DNA of 64,000 bases from Ariolimax columbianus (taxonomy: Eukaryota; Mollusca; Gastropoda; Stylommatophora; Arionidae). Where the stretch lies: NCBI GenBank assembly GCA_036924085.1, contig JAVGWX010000007.1, positions 74,353,948-74,417,947 on the forward strand, read 5' to 3'. Position numbers and translations under genes: made by a program. The notes under the pieces are model-generated. The model was not told the DNA's origin. It made no database searches and saw nothing but the letters and a program-made list of their open reading frames with translations. Position 1 is the first letter of the stretch, and each line of letters opens with the position of its first letter. This document shows positions 10,051 to 20,844 of the stretch, piece after piece.

Positions 10051-11195
10051 ATTTGACTCAACAGATTGACATTATTTTGTAATACTCTTCTTACCAACAG
10101 ACTGGCAACTGTTTTGTTAGCACTCTTTATACCAACAGACTGGCAACTGTTTTGTTAGCATTATTTGTACCAACAGATTGGCAACTGTTTTGTTAGCACT
10201 CTTTGTACCAACAGATTGGCAACTGTTTTGCTAGCACTCTTTGTACCAACAGACTGTCAACTGTTTTGTTAGCACTCTTTGTACCAACAGACTGTCAACT
10301 GTTTTGTTAGCACTCTTTGTACCAACAGACTGGCAACTGTTTTGTTAGCACTCTTTGTACCAACAGACTGTCAACTGTTTTGTTAGCACTCTTTGTACCA
10401 ACAGACTGTCAACTGTTTTGTTAGCACTCTTTGTACCAACAGACTGGCAACTGTTTTGTTAGCACTCTTTGTACCAACAGACTGGCAACTGTTTTGTTAG
10501 CACTCTTTGTACCAACAGACTGGCAACTGTTTTGCTAATACTCTTTGTACCAATGAATTTGAAACTATTTTATTAATATTCTTTGTTCCAATGTATTTGC
10601 AACTGTTGTGTTAATACACTTTGTCCCTATGTATTGGCTAACTATTTAAAAAAAATTCTTTGTCCCAATATATTCGCAACTATTTTGTTAATGCTCGTTG
10701 TCTCAACAGATTTGCAACTATTGTGGTATTCCTTGTTCGAAAAGGTTCAAAACTTATTTAATACTCTCTACATTAACTGACTAGCAATTATTTCAATTTT
10801 CGTTTTGTTCTAAAATATTTACAACTACTTTTTAAGTACCCTATGCCTAAACAGATTGTCGTTTGTTTAAAATAAATACTCTATACCATACAGTTTGACA
10901 ACTTTTAAACAAATATTTTAGACCTCAACAGATTTGCAGCAGTTTTAACAGTTTTTGCTTCAATAGATTAGCTGTTAATTTAATATTCTTTGTCTCTCTC
11001 AACAGATTGACTAGTAAATTGTTAATAATAACTACCTCAACATATTGGCAATTATATTGTTAATAATCTTTGTCCCAACATATTGGCAACTAATTTGTTA
11101 ATAATATTTTCCCCAACAGACTGACAAGTATATTATTGATAATATTTGTCTGAACAAATATGCAACTATATTGTTAATAATCTTTACCCCAACAG
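10051..11195 (+). repeat. 38-bp minisatellite made of 3'-splice-site-like units
   Basis: Unit of 38 bp ('actggcaactgttttgttag' plus 'cactctttgtaccaacag'). It is nearly perfect from 10081 to 10550 (about 12 copies), then decays gradually to 11195. Each unit carries a T-rich tract followed by CAACAG. The last degenerate unit ends 'tttaccccaacag', which is the real acceptor of the vWA exon starting at 11196. Confidence 0.92.
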
Positions 11196-11441
11196 GCTGG
11201 TGAGTACGCACATTCAAAGAACATTACGATCAACATTTTGGCAGTTGGTGAAGATAGTGTTCAGTTGCAATATGTTAGTGCTGCTGCAGCAAAATCCGGT
11301 GGCATAACCAACCGTCTGAACCCAATGGAAATTGTGAGGCAGCTGAGGTTGATTGCTCAGAATGATGTAATAGCTACATCAGTGTCAGTTCGGTTTTATC
11401 TACACCAAAATTTTGTCTTTGATGAGCCAGACTATGCTGAT
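11196..11441 (+). CDS. vWA-domain protein, exon after the 38-bp array
   Basis: 246-bp exon, phase 0 at both ends, donor gctgat|gtgagt. The start ITINILAVGEDSVQLQYVS is the last vWA strand and helix. GGITNRLNPMEIVRQLRLI and a beta-rich segment (ATSVSVRFYLHQNFVF) follow, suggesting a second small domain after vWA. The reading frame begins exactly after the CAACAG of the minisatellite. An internal ATG at 11238 is not a credible start because the upstream phase-0 join is open. Confidence 0.85.
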
Positions 11442-11677
11442 GTGAGTATTGTTTTTCAAATTATCATGATTATTTTTACATATTAAATGTAGAATGTATA
11501 TGTACATGTGCATAAAGTAAACAGTTATATTTTAGATATCTTTGGAAATCCTACAGGGAATTCTATATTACAAGAATGATTTAAGAAATCAATACGTATG
11601 GAAGAGTAATTTTGTATAGAGCCAATGTGGTTAGTGAGCCATACTTGTTTATATCTTTATCAACATTTCATTTTTAG

Positions 11678-11906
11678 TTCAGCTGCTAACCCTATTATAT
11701 TTGAAAAAATCAATAAGCTTAAAAATGATTTAACTACAACATTTGGTTGCAACAAAGAGTATTACATTAATATTAGAAATCTTAACCAACAGATGTCACT
11801 GATGCATGCTTTATTTGAGATGACCAGATGTAATGAGAAACTCGGATATGATGCAAAGAACATGACCGCAAATGATTTAACTGTAGATTTGTCAGCAAAA
11901 GTTTAA
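11678..11906 (+). CDS. Unrecognised ORF segment, possible exon or processed fragment
   Basis: About 76 open codons after a good acceptor-like tract (atttcatttttag ends 11677), ending in a stop. The peptide contains NPIIFEKINKLKND, NIRNLNQQMSLMHALFEMTR and NMTANDLTVDLSAKV. I do not recognise the family. It would need a phase-2 donor upstream, but the preceding vWA exon ends in phase 0, so it is not a simple alternative last exon of that gene. It could be a fragment of an inserted gene copy or of a transposon ORF. Confidence 0.22.
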
Positions 11907-12425
11907 ATAGATAAGACACACCTTCTGAAAGAAATGTAATAATATAATAATGCGTGCACTTGTTGGAACCCATCGGGGATGAGAAGAGTGGGGATGTCAA
12001 TAAACATTTGGTAAAATAACAGTGGAAGAAGAGACAATGGCAGCTGAAGATGTATTGGTGGAACTATCATACAACTCAAAATAAAATCTAGTAGAGAGCA
12101 CATCAATTGTAGCTCTTTGATTCAAGCTGAATCAGATTATTAAACTCAAGTCAGTGCATAGAAAAATCATTGAAGGAGACTGACATGATTTAATTTTAGA
12201 AAAATGTTCAGGTAGCCTTAAATGAGATACATTGTATATTTTGCAGCAATTATAATGCATATTTGTTGTGACTGTTAAGTTCTGAACATTCTTTTGTATA
12301 AGTTGCATAAAATCACAGAGCCAATTATAATATATATCATAATTTTAATATTTGGGCATCATCTGAGATGAAGTATTTTAAGTTTCCTTTCAGTTTCTCT
12401 TGACATTTTCTTTAATCTTCTTCTT
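11907..12425. other. Intron, AT-rich, no feature seen
   Basis: No motif, repeat family or ORF recognised. Confidence 0.4.
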
Positions 12426-12840
12426 CTTCTTCGTACGCAGTCAGACAGTAACCATTATTTTTTCGAAAAAAGTGGCGGTCATCCTGAGGCTGTCGACACT
12501 GCCATAGAGCTTGTCTTGCAGTTCCACTGGTGATGGCCACATCTGCTCTCTCTGATCCTCGTATGTCGGGCAGTTCTGCAGCAGATGTTCAGCGGTCATT
12601 TTACCGGTACCGCACGGGCATTCGTCGGTACTACCTATCTTTAATTTCTTAAATAGATGGTACCTCAGTATATTGTGGCCAGTGCGAAGTCTGAAGACAA
12701 CGCCCTGCTCTCTTCGGTTCAACTGGCAATAGGCATCGTTTTTGGTGTAACCAGTATGTTCGGTTTCCCATTTGGTCATGTATCTGGCTTTGATAAGCCG
12801 TTTTGACTCTTCGTACGTCATACTTTCTTGAATCTGACAT
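12426..12840 (-). mobile_element. RNaseH-LINE 3' end, open C-terminal domain
   Basis: Minus-strand open frame of 126 codons. It contains NRREQGVVFRLRTGHNIL, a zinc-knuckle-like DECPCGTGKMTAEHLLQNC and the end LYGSVDSLRMTATFFEK. This C-terminal block follows RNase H in I/Jockey-type LINEs. The 3' UTR is very short and ends tctgactgcgtacgaagaagaag, a (GAA)n tail. Only the C-terminus survives, so it is 5'-truncated, but it is uninterrupted and therefore fairly young. Confidence 0.85.
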
Positions 12841-13101
12841 ATTCCCTACATTTTAAACACATACTATAAGACCACCATAGTCATTGAAGTGTCCATTTTA
12901 ATCTCCTCACTTCTATTGAGACCTGCATGTCAGAAAAGTTGACTTACATGGGTTATGCATGTGGCTGGCAACCTCATTATGTCAAACCATGTGTTGCAGA
13001 AACAACAATAGCAAAGGCACATAAAAGCTATGGAGCAGACTGTTTGTAAGGAGAACCACCCATGTGATGGCTCAGTGTTCCCAGTGAAACTATAAAGGAA
13101 T

Positions 13102-13324
13102 CTTCTTCTTCTTCGTACGCTGTCAAACATCAACCTGTTTTTGTTTGAAGAAAGCAGCGGTCATCCTGAGGCTGTCAACACTGCCACAGAGCTTGTCTAG
13201 TGTTGCCACTGGTGATGGCCACATGTGCTTTCTCTGGTCCTCATATGTCGGGCAGTTTTGCAGCAGATGTTCAGCGATCATTTTCCCGGTACCACAAGTG
13301 CATTCGTCAGTGCCACCTATCTTC
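13102..13324 (-). mobile_element. RNaseH-LINE 3' end with 16-bp TSD
   Basis: A 223-bp 5'-truncated copy (DECTCGTGKMIAEHLLQNC, SVDSLRMTAAFF) ending in a (GAA)n tail. It is flanked by a perfect 16-bp duplication 'gaaactataaaggaat' at 13086-13101 and 13325-13340. This is direct evidence of target-primed insertion into the vWA-gene intron. Confidence 0.92.
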
Positions 13325-13532
13325 GAAACTATAAAGGAATGATTTCTCATAAATGTTTTACTGGATCATTCCTAACCTCTCTCTTTGGTGGGTTCCAGCT
13401 AATTCTCTGCATGTGTTGTCGAGGGGGAGAGAGAGAGGATGAATTTTTAAATTGTGTATATTATTAACACATACATTAATTAATTGTTTAATCAGAAATC
13501 AGAAGTTCAATTTTATTTTCCTCTGAATGTAG

Positions 13533-13649
13533 AACCTAAGCAGACTTGAGAAGGAGGTTGGAACTGTAAGAAATAACACAGATCTCTCCTTCAGATTTAA
13601 ACTTAGAAATCCTGATAGTGCCACACAGCTGCCTTCTGTGCCATTCCAG
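13533..13649 (+). CDS. vWA-domain protein, exon 6 visible
   Basis: 117-bp phase-0/phase-0 exon from ctgaatgtag (ends 13532) to ccattccag|gtttgt. The product NLSRLEKEVGTVRNNTDLSF followed by RFKLRNPDSATQLPSVPFQ continues the beta-rich region after vWA. Phase and openness agree with both neighbours. Confidence 0.78.
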
Positions 13650-14259
13650 GTTTGTTGTTTTGGGTTGCAATTAAATTTTGTTTCTACTACTTGAGCAGTT
13701 ATAATTTATGGCAGAGTATCTTTTCAATTTCTGTAAGTATACACACAATCTTATAGCTGTTCCTTGTATGACCATTCTTTTTTTAAAACATCTTTTATTG
13801 ATTTTTTTCAAAAGTCATACAAACCTATTTAAAAAATTTAATTTCTTCATCTAACATTGCTCAGTTTCTGCCATATAATATATTATTCTTTTTCAACTCA
13901 TATTCATCTATGAATATTTGAAAAAGACTTAGGATTTCTCTCTTTTACTATTTTCATATTCTCTCATATCTCCCTTATAGACTGTAGTACTTCTTCATTA
14001 AATGATTCTACACTTACATGACACTTATATGTTTGTCACATTTCACCTTGATTGTAGTTTTTTTTGTCATTTTTAATCATGCATGTTGCTTTACTCATCA
14101 ATCCATTGTGATTACTCAAATTGTAGTTGTTATCTCATTTAAAAGATGTCAACATTGAGTCCTTTTATTGGTTATAGATAGTAGGATTACTATCTATCAT
14201 AGTGTCCATGTATATCTGTTTCTCATATTAAATTTGGACTGTCACATTGTAATGCATCT
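13650..14259. other. Intron, AT-rich
   Basis: T-rich intron with no recognised element before the LINE fragment at 14260. Confidence 0.4.
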
Positions 14260-14700
14260 AGACAGTTTTAATCTAATCAGAAATAGTCAGCATGGGTTTA
14301 CTAGAGGAAGATCGTGCTTAACAAATCTATTGGAATTCATGGAGGAGGTTACTAAAATGATAGATAAGGGGGAACCAGAGGATATTATTTATCTAGATTT
14401 TGCTAAGGCTTTTGATAGAGTATCTCATCAAAGCTTATTTAGAAAGTTAAAATCACATGGAATAGGTGGGGAGGCTGTCGAATGGATTGAAAATTGGTTA
14501 ATGGGAATGAGGCAGAGGGTGGGCATAAATAAGAAGTACTCTGAGTGGTGTGAAGTAAAAAGTGGAGTGCCACATTGCTCGGTTTTTAGACCAATATTGT
14601 TCTTGATATATATAAACGATTTTGACATTGATATGGGATCCATGATTGAAAAATTTGCGGATGACACAAAACTATGTAGGAGTGTGCCATCTATGCTCTT
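14260..14700 (+). mobile_element. CR1/Jockey-like LINE reverse-transcriptase core fragment
   Basis: Open reading of the RT palm. QHGFTRGRSCLTNLLEFMEE precedes motif A YLDFAKAFDRV. WIENWLMGMRQRV follows, then motif B as SGVPHCSVFRPILF (normally SGVPQGSVLGP) and motif C FADDTKL. The catalytic Asp residues of A and C are present. Motif B is altered, and both the N-terminus and the C-terminus are missing. It is probably the same family as the CR1-like 3' ends. Confidence 0.85.
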
Positions 14701-14990
14701 AACAAACCACCTGGGGGAAGGTACAAATAATTTTTGGGTAGATTTTTAGCTAGAGTTTTGAATTTTGTCTGGGTATCAGCTGTTAAGCCTACTCTTTTAG
14801 ATTTCTAACTGCCAAGGGATTTTTAATGTGATTTTTGGAGTTGATGTCGCTACCCAGAGATCAAAATAATTTTTACCAGAAGATCCATGTGAAAAAAATC
14901 TTGGTCTCCATCGTGATTCAAGCCCGTGACCTCTGGCACCTGAGGTGAACACCTTACCTCGAGACCACTGAGTCCCCCATAATCATTGTT
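14700..14990 (-). mobile_element. Possible tRNA-derived SINE
   Basis: On the minus strand the head at 14985-14900 reads like a tRNA: 'tcagtggtctcgaggtaagg' as box A region and 'cgggcttgaatcacg' as box B region. The sequence down to about 14700 could be its body. Single copy in the window, no TSD found. Confidence 0.4.
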
Positions 14991-15558
14991 AAATGTGCAT
15001 ACAGAACTTGAAAGAACAGACTGGAAAGTGGCTTATTGGTATTGAACCTTCTTGTGTTTGCTTAGATCTATTGTTCTAGGGCTCACAACAGGGAAAAAGC
15101 AGACATCCTGTCTGTAAAGCTCATCTTGTGGTGACATTAGTTTTGGAAATAGGAAGATAATAAAACCAATGATAGCCTGTCGTAGGAATGGCCCGGACTG
15201 CAATTGAGAAATTAGTCATCCACAGACTTAAGCAGTTTTTAATAATATGTAGGTCAATCAGGGAAAAGATTCTGAGAGAACATGCCAGGAATGTGTACAA
15301 CAAGTGAGCTTATGGAAGGATATCTATACTCTTCATCATCGGTGAATGGGACTAGCACTTATGGATCAGCCTTGTGTGCAGTGATGTTGGTTCTATTTAA
15401 CATAACATAACATAAATGACATAAATTTATTTCAAGTGAAATATATTGAAATCATTTGACACAAGTTTTGACAGTTTATTTTGTAACTAATATAAATTCT
15501 GTAATTACATTTCATTCATGATAAATAAAACTACGTTTTACTATTTATGCTTTAAAAG

Positions 15559-15654
15559 GTTCAAATCACATACACCCGTACAGATGGTATGAGATGTCTA
15601 CGAATTCTGAGCAAATCCAATCCAACAACCAAAAACAGGAAGGATATGGAGGAG
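15559..15654 (+). CDS. vWA-domain protein, exon 7 visible
   Basis: 96-bp phase-0/phase-0 exon, acceptor gctttaaaag (ends 15558), donor gaggag|gtatta. The product VQITYTRTDGMRCLRILSKS completes a beta-rich unit, then NPTTKNRKDMEE is charged. It is consistent with the region linking vWA to the helical C-terminus. The donor GTATTA is weak, but the phase match to 19729 supports it. Confidence 0.72.
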
Positions 15655-15834
15655 GTATTAACTAGAGTTTGTCTAAAGCAATCTGCATTAAATGATCTTT
15701 AATTGTTTTTTGTAAGGCAGCTCTCACCTGACTACCTGAAAGCCAGAGTGTGGTTTTCTTTGAGATGAATTACCAGATATGGTTTACATGCTTCATCTGC
15801 CCAGAGCATTCTAATGTTGGTCACACCAGGGTGC

Positions 15835-16430
15835 CTGGTCTTTTCTACTGGTAGTAGTAACACTCCCACCAGAGGTCTCACTCCTTCTACTGTTAGTAAG
15901 AACACTCCCATCAGAGGTCTCACTCCTTCTACTGTCAGTGAGAACACTCCCACCAAAGGTCTCACTCCTTCTGCTGTTAGTGAGAACACTCCCACCAGAG
16001 GTTCACTCCTTCTACTGTTAGTGAGAACACTCCCACCAGAGGTCTCACTCCTTCTACTGTTAGTGAGAACACTCCCACCAAAGGTCTCACTCCTTCTACT
16101 GTTAGCAGGAACACTCCCACCAGAGGTCTCACTCTTTCTACTGTTAGCAGGAACAATCCCACCAGAGGTCTCACTCCTTCTACTGTAAGCAGGAGCACTC
16201 CCACCAGAGGTCTGACTCCTTCTACTGTTAGTGAGAACACTTCCACCAGAGGCGTGACCCCTTCTACTGTTAGTGAGAACACTCCCACCAGAGGTCTGAC
16301 CCCTTCTACTGTCAGTGAGAACACTTCCACCAGAGGCCTGACCCCTTCTACTGTTAGTGAGAACACTCCCACCAGAGATCTGACTCCTACTTATAGTAGA
16401 AACACTCCAACCAGAGGCCCATGTCGTTCC
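15835..16430 (+). repeat. 42-bp minisatellite, about 14 copies
   Basis: Unit of 42 bp built from 'cactcccaccagaggtctca' and 'ctccttctactgttagtgag'. Since 42 is divisible by 3, it opens long frames on both strands (14-residue repeats such as TPTRGLTPSTVSEN). It lies in a vWA-gene intron. No splice or start context supports coding. Confidence 0.92.
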
Positions 16431-16499
16431 CATGTCACCATGATCAAGAGGCTGGTGTCCTAACCGCAAAGCCACCCCGTTTAACAACTTACTCAGTCG

Positions 16500-17127
16500 C
16501 TCATTTTTTACACTGGGATGTCGAAGTTTGCCAGAAAGAGTGCCAGGCCCTTCTATCCACTGTCTTCTTCTTGGCCTTGTTTCAGTCTAGTTCACGGACA
16601 GTCTCTTATAGACTGTCTTATGTTATCCCAGAAGACTCTGGGTCGTCCTTGAGGTCTAGACCCTTTTCCTTCCAGTGCAGTGGTAGCTGATTTTCTTTCA
16701 TTCTGCAGACATAGCCAAGCCATTGAAGTTGAGATTGCTCCACTTAAGTCTGCAAGGACTAGGCTGCAAGATTTTGTCATACTGTCTGATTGTGTACATT
16801 GTCTCATTTTGTTACTTGGAACCCTTTCCTTAGATGTCTCATTTCTTACATTTAGATCTGGCATTTCTGAGTTACTGTCATTGTCCATGACTAACATCAA
16901 TAAACCAAAACTGGTACATAAGTGGAGTGGTATACAGCCATCTTAGTTTTCGTACTTTTTTCTCTTTTGCTGAGGAATACTCTATTTATGACATGAAAAA
17001 AGTTTACCAGCTACTGCCCTTTACACAGCCAACTGTTCTTGAATATCTCCCTTTTGGTTTACTACAGCCCCAATGTTTTTGAACTGTTTAACCTGTTTCA
17101 GTGGCTGTTCATCTAAAAAATCTGATG
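16500..17127 (-). mobile_element. RTE/L2-like LINE C-terminal region
   Basis: Minus-strand text includes SGAISTSMAWLCLQNER (from the usual 'LRWLGHVxRM' region) and GRPRVFWDNIRQSIRDCP, the terminal block of the family seen at 25240, 26150 and 26650. It continues across the TTCTC microsatellite. Confidence 0.65.
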
Positions 17128-17214
17128 TCTCTTCTCTTCTCTTCTCTACTCTTCTCTTCTCTTCTCTTCTCTTCTCTTCTCTTCTCTTCTCTTCTCTTCT
17201 CTTCTCTTCTCTTC
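17128..17214 (+). repeat. (TCTTC)n microsatellite
   Basis: About 17 copies of a 5-bp unit, almost perfect. It sits between the RT motif-C region and the C-terminal block of the minus-strand LINE. Confidence 0.95.
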
Positions 17215-17480
17215 TTTGGAGACCACCATGGTGTTTGTTTTTGAACTGTTAATGGTCATCCCTCTCTTCCCTAGCTCCTATTGAAGGTTGGTCTGGAAAC
17301 GTGCCTCTGTTTCAGTAATCAAGACCACATCATCGGCAAATGCCAGCTCTGATATATAAACTTGTTATCTTCCAATACACCACTGAGTACATTTTGGTCC
17401 TCTCTATCCATTATTTACCTTGGAGTAGTAAGCAAAGCACCTTGTCTGTCTTTTACAAATTTAAGTGGGCACTCTTTTTC
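17215..17480 (-). mobile_element. LINE RT motif C region
   Basis: On minus: AFADDVVLITETEARFQTNL, then GMTINSSKTNTMVV. This is the FADD catalytic box and the following KTxxM motif of an RTE/L2-like RT. It belongs with 16500-17127. Confidence 0.75.
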
Positions 17481-17484
17481 CTTT

Positions 17485-17575
17485 CTCCTGTTAGCTTAAC
17501 ATAACTTAACACCAATGCCTTTATACTGGTTTGGAAGACTCTGCAAAGTCTGTAGACAACCAGTTTCTCATTTCA
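17485..17575 (-). mobile_element. CR1-like LINE tail, very short copy
   Basis: 'aacataacttaacacc' followed by 'tggtttggaagactctgca' and 'agtctgtagacaaccag' matches the 3' UTR and tail of the CR1-like LINE at 7105-7170. A severely 5'-truncated insertion. Confidence 0.7.
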
Positions 17576-17599
17576 GTCATGTATTTTTGTCACAAAGTG

Positions 17600-18420
17600 A
17601 CCAGCAGACAATTGGAATGTTTATTATTGTCATGAGGTAGTGGTCACTTTCGGTTTCTGGTCCTCGCAAGATTCTGGCATCTCTTACATACTTAAATTAA
17701 TCTTTCCTAATGATGGCATAATCAATGAGGGATTTCTCTTTCCTTGTCGGTTCACATCGAGTGTTTCTATATATGTACTTGTGAGGGAACTTTGTATTTG
17801 TGATGACAAGGTTTTCCTCACTGTAGAATTTCAGAAGTCACATTACATTGTCATTTAAGACATCTTCAATGTATCTCCCAATCACTCCATCACATCTAGA
17901 ATGATCTTTTCTAACTCTTGTATATAATCTCCAAGAAGGATACTTTCATTTTAACAATCACCCACTGTCTTTTCAAGCATTTCAAAGAACTTGTCTTTGA
18001 CATCTGCTCTGTATCCCTTGTTTGGGACATAAACAATGTTGATGTTGACTAACTTGCCTTTTTCTCTGAAATTCAGTACCAGAATGTGTTCATAGATGCA
18101 AATTTTCTTGGTGTTGTTTCTTTGACGCTTGGACACAAAGCAAGCTCTGTCTGTAGAGGGTGCTCTGCTGTAGTGAAGCATATTACCCACAAGATCCATG
18201 AACCTCCTGTTCTCTTTTCTAGTCTCCCCAAAATCATAGTCTGTAATTTGTGCTAGTTTGTCATCTTAAAGATTTGTCCAGTTTTCTTCTTTTGCAGACT
18301 TGTAATCAACTCGGTAGACAAACAGATGATTGGCATATTGTGTCTTTGCATTATAGAGGAGATGTCTCCTTGTTGCCAACATGAAGACCATTGTTTCTGG
18401 TTCAGTTTTTATTTGATACT
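17600..18420 (-). mobile_element. LINE apurinic-type endonuclease fragment
   Basis: On the minus strand, LVNINIVYVPNKGYRADVKD and KFFEMLEKTVGDC (a decayed 'VGDFN' motif) with upstream CFVSKR text match the exonuclease-endonuclease-phosphatase domain of non-LTR elements. The usual final GDFNAKVG is broken here (GDC, then stop). Confidence 0.6.
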
Positions 18421-18616
18421 AACAGCTAACCTCCAAATATAGAGGATATAGAGACCATTCAGCTTTCCACTACTCAGTAGGAGGCCCGACTCCTCCCCCA
18501 TGTATTTTAACAACAATTTATAAAATAAGTAGGAAAAGTGAGCTGAAACAATGTGAGGAACATTGGCAGAGATGAAATTTGTTCAAAACTTAAATCAGTG
18601 GTTAACAAGATAAACA

Positions 18617-18690
18617 GTCTTAACTTAACTTTACTTAATTATACTGATTTAGAAGGCTCTACAGAGTTAAGATCTGTTGTAAACAAATTG
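18617..18690 (-). mobile_element. CR1-like LINE tail, very short copy
   Basis: 'cttaacttaactttac' then 'gatttagaaggctctacaga' matches the CR1-like 3' UTR end in the same orientation as 17485. Confidence 0.6.
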
Positions 18691-18949
18691 GATTGTTGAT
18701 GATGGTTTGGAATTTGCAGTTTGGATTATTTCAAGGAGAAAAATGGTGACTAGCTGTAAAAAATAGTTTGGTCAACTATCAATGTTGTCAGAACTTGTAA
18801 GCTTGTAACATAAAGAGAAGAAAAATTGAGAAATTAAATTTGGTAAATAATTGGAGGTGAATTATTTGTGAGTTAATATCATGTAAAGGTGACTTCTTTA
18901 CTGAAAACCCAGACAGTATCAGCAAATTATTAAACATTTGTGGAGCTCT

Positions 18950-19490
18950 CAACAAGCTGAAAATGAACATTGTGAGGTAGGTATGTAGTTGCAAAGTAGA
19001 TAGTGCCATTGGGGATATATGGAAATGAGGAGGCAAATAGAATGGCAAAAGAAGGCGGCGGCAAACTCCAAACTGATGACAGAGCTACATAAGAAGAAAT
19101 TAAGACAATTATAAAAATTATTTTTACAGACATATGGCACAGAGAACACACAGAATCTGATATAGCAGAAGCATGCTTCTCTAAGAAGAGATCAAGTGAC
19201 AATATTCAGACTGCGAACGGGTTACTGCAGACCAAAAAATCATCAGTTCAACAAATTTAAAATTGGACACTAAGAAATATGCCCATGTGGGGAGAATAAA
19301 AAAAAATGGTGAAACATGTTTTGCCGGTTCTAGTAGAGGAGCAGAGTGACTACATGGCCCTCCCCAACCCAAGTGCCAGAGAAACTGTATGAGGACGCAA
19401 GAAGCCTGAGAAGGGCCGCTAGGTTTATGTGGGAGATACATGCAATTATTTGAGAGTGATCGATAAAAAAGAAGAGTAGAATCAGATACT
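18950..19490 (+). mobile_element. RNase H-LINE C-terminal fragment, uninterrupted
   Basis: Close relative of 8770-9980, without the CR1-like insert. It includes 'ggaaatgaggaggcaaat' (GNEEAN), 'catatggcacagagaacaca' and 'ggagcagagtgactacatgg' read straight into 'ccctccccaaccc'. The tail is 'gataaaaaagaagag'. Frames are broken, so it is a relic. Confidence 0.7.
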
Positions 19491-19728
19491 CAATTTTACA
19501 ACTGAGTAAATCATAATGTGTTGCATCTAGACAATGTACTTTGTCCATTTTCTGCTAGAGGCAAGCATAGCACAACAAGAAACATTCTTGAAGAGTGTGT
19601 CTGTCATTTGTACACTTTAAGATAAAGAAACATCCCAGGAAGCTGAATGATATTGACTGACTGCCTGCCATTCATATACAACCTAATGCTAAATTCCTAA
19701 ATGCTCTTATTTTCTTTCCCCAAACCAG

Positions 19729-19820
19729 AACATCAATGTCGCAGTACTGGGAGTTGCAACCATGAGAACAACATCTGCAATGGCTCAATCTAGCAAGCCA
19801 ACTGAAGCTCAGCACTTGTT
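19729..19820 (+). CDS. vWA-domain protein, exon 8 visible
   Basis: 92-bp exon from ttccccaaaccag (ends 19728) to the donor cttgtt|gtaaga. The product NINVAVLGVATMRTTSAMAQ followed by SSKPTEAQHL is an Ala-rich helical segment. It enters in phase 0 and leaves in phase 2. The next exon at 27323 supplies the base completing Leu. Confidence 0.75.
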
Positions 19821-19959
19821 GTAAGAACTTTGCACTGCTAAAAGCACACAACTGTCCTGAACATACAAACAAAACATCCACGTTTCTTTGGTTTGATCTT
19901 GACAGTAATTAAATATTTGCATGTAACAGTAGTATTAATATATTTAATACATAAAGCCC

Positions 19960-20300
19960 TTACTAGATCCTTGGTCAAGCATTGGCAAAGCACAATCAAT
20001 AACCATCTCACCTGATGGCATCTTTAAGAGCAGCAACAAACTCCCTCCACTTCATCTGGTTTGTGACCGTCCTTTGTATGATGTCACAGCTCTGATTTGA
20101 GGCTGTTATTTCATCTTCTGTGGTTCTTCGTCAGTTATCTTAGGTAGACCTCTCTTTTTCCTTCCCTCTGGGGTCCACAGAAGATAGTTCAGGTGATAGT
20201 ATCATGTTTTTTTTCTTGTGACATTGTTGAGCCACTTTCAGCATCGACACAGTTATGATGGCATGCATATCTTTTTGGTTGCTCTGGGCAAACAGTGGTG
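19960..20300 (-). mobile_element. LINE C-terminal fragment
   Basis: Same element as 3565-4300 (minus), but without the SINE-C insertion. The shared order is 'cctgatggcatctttaa', 'tctgtggttcttcg' and 'ccctctggggtcca'. Confidence 0.6.
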
Positions 20301-20844
20301 ATGTTGTTTGGCCATAAATTTAATGTGTTGTAAAGATATGACAGTTTAGGCATTTTTTTAAAAGACTGAAAGTTCTATACTTGCTAGGATACTGAAACAA
20401 TTTTTTCAAAGTTGTTCTCATACATAGAACCTCTTGAACTTCAATTATCCCTTTAAATGAACATATGTTAAAAATACATTTAGACATTATTTGTTACTTG
20501 GTTTTTCAACTTGCTCTGAAACTTTTGAAATGAATTAACCACTAAGTCTAGATCTTTTTGCATTTGCAAATAACAAAAACATTTTCTCCTTTGCACTACT
20601 GACACACACATTTAAGTCACTTTTGAGTGAATTACAGTGCTTCTGTTTATACTACAAATATTAATGTAATTATGTGTTTGCTTAAAATATTTGTGTTTTA
20701 GCCAAAAACCAGCCAGTGATAAAGCAATGTTCTATGCTTGCATTCATCATCAGAAATTGTTCCAGCTGATGTAGTGGTACTAGTTTCGATATAGCAACAA
20801 AATATTGTGATACATCAATTGTTCTTTTCTTTCACTATAAAGTT
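20300..20844. other. Intron, AT-rich
   Basis: No gene or repeat recognised. Confidence 0.35.

Noticed and set aside
10051..11195. CRISPR-like regular repeats
   Set aside because: Units are contiguous with no unique spacers, and the context is a eukaryotic intron. The same applies to the other arrays.
14168..14749. RT ORF as a host gene
   Set aside because: It contains RT motifs A-C of a LINE, is truncated at both ends, and lies in an intron of the vWA gene.
15732..16487. 251-codon minus ORF and plus ORFs over the 42-bp array
   Set aside because: Tandem repeat with unit divisible by 3 inside an intron of the plus-strand gene. Frames are open on both strands.
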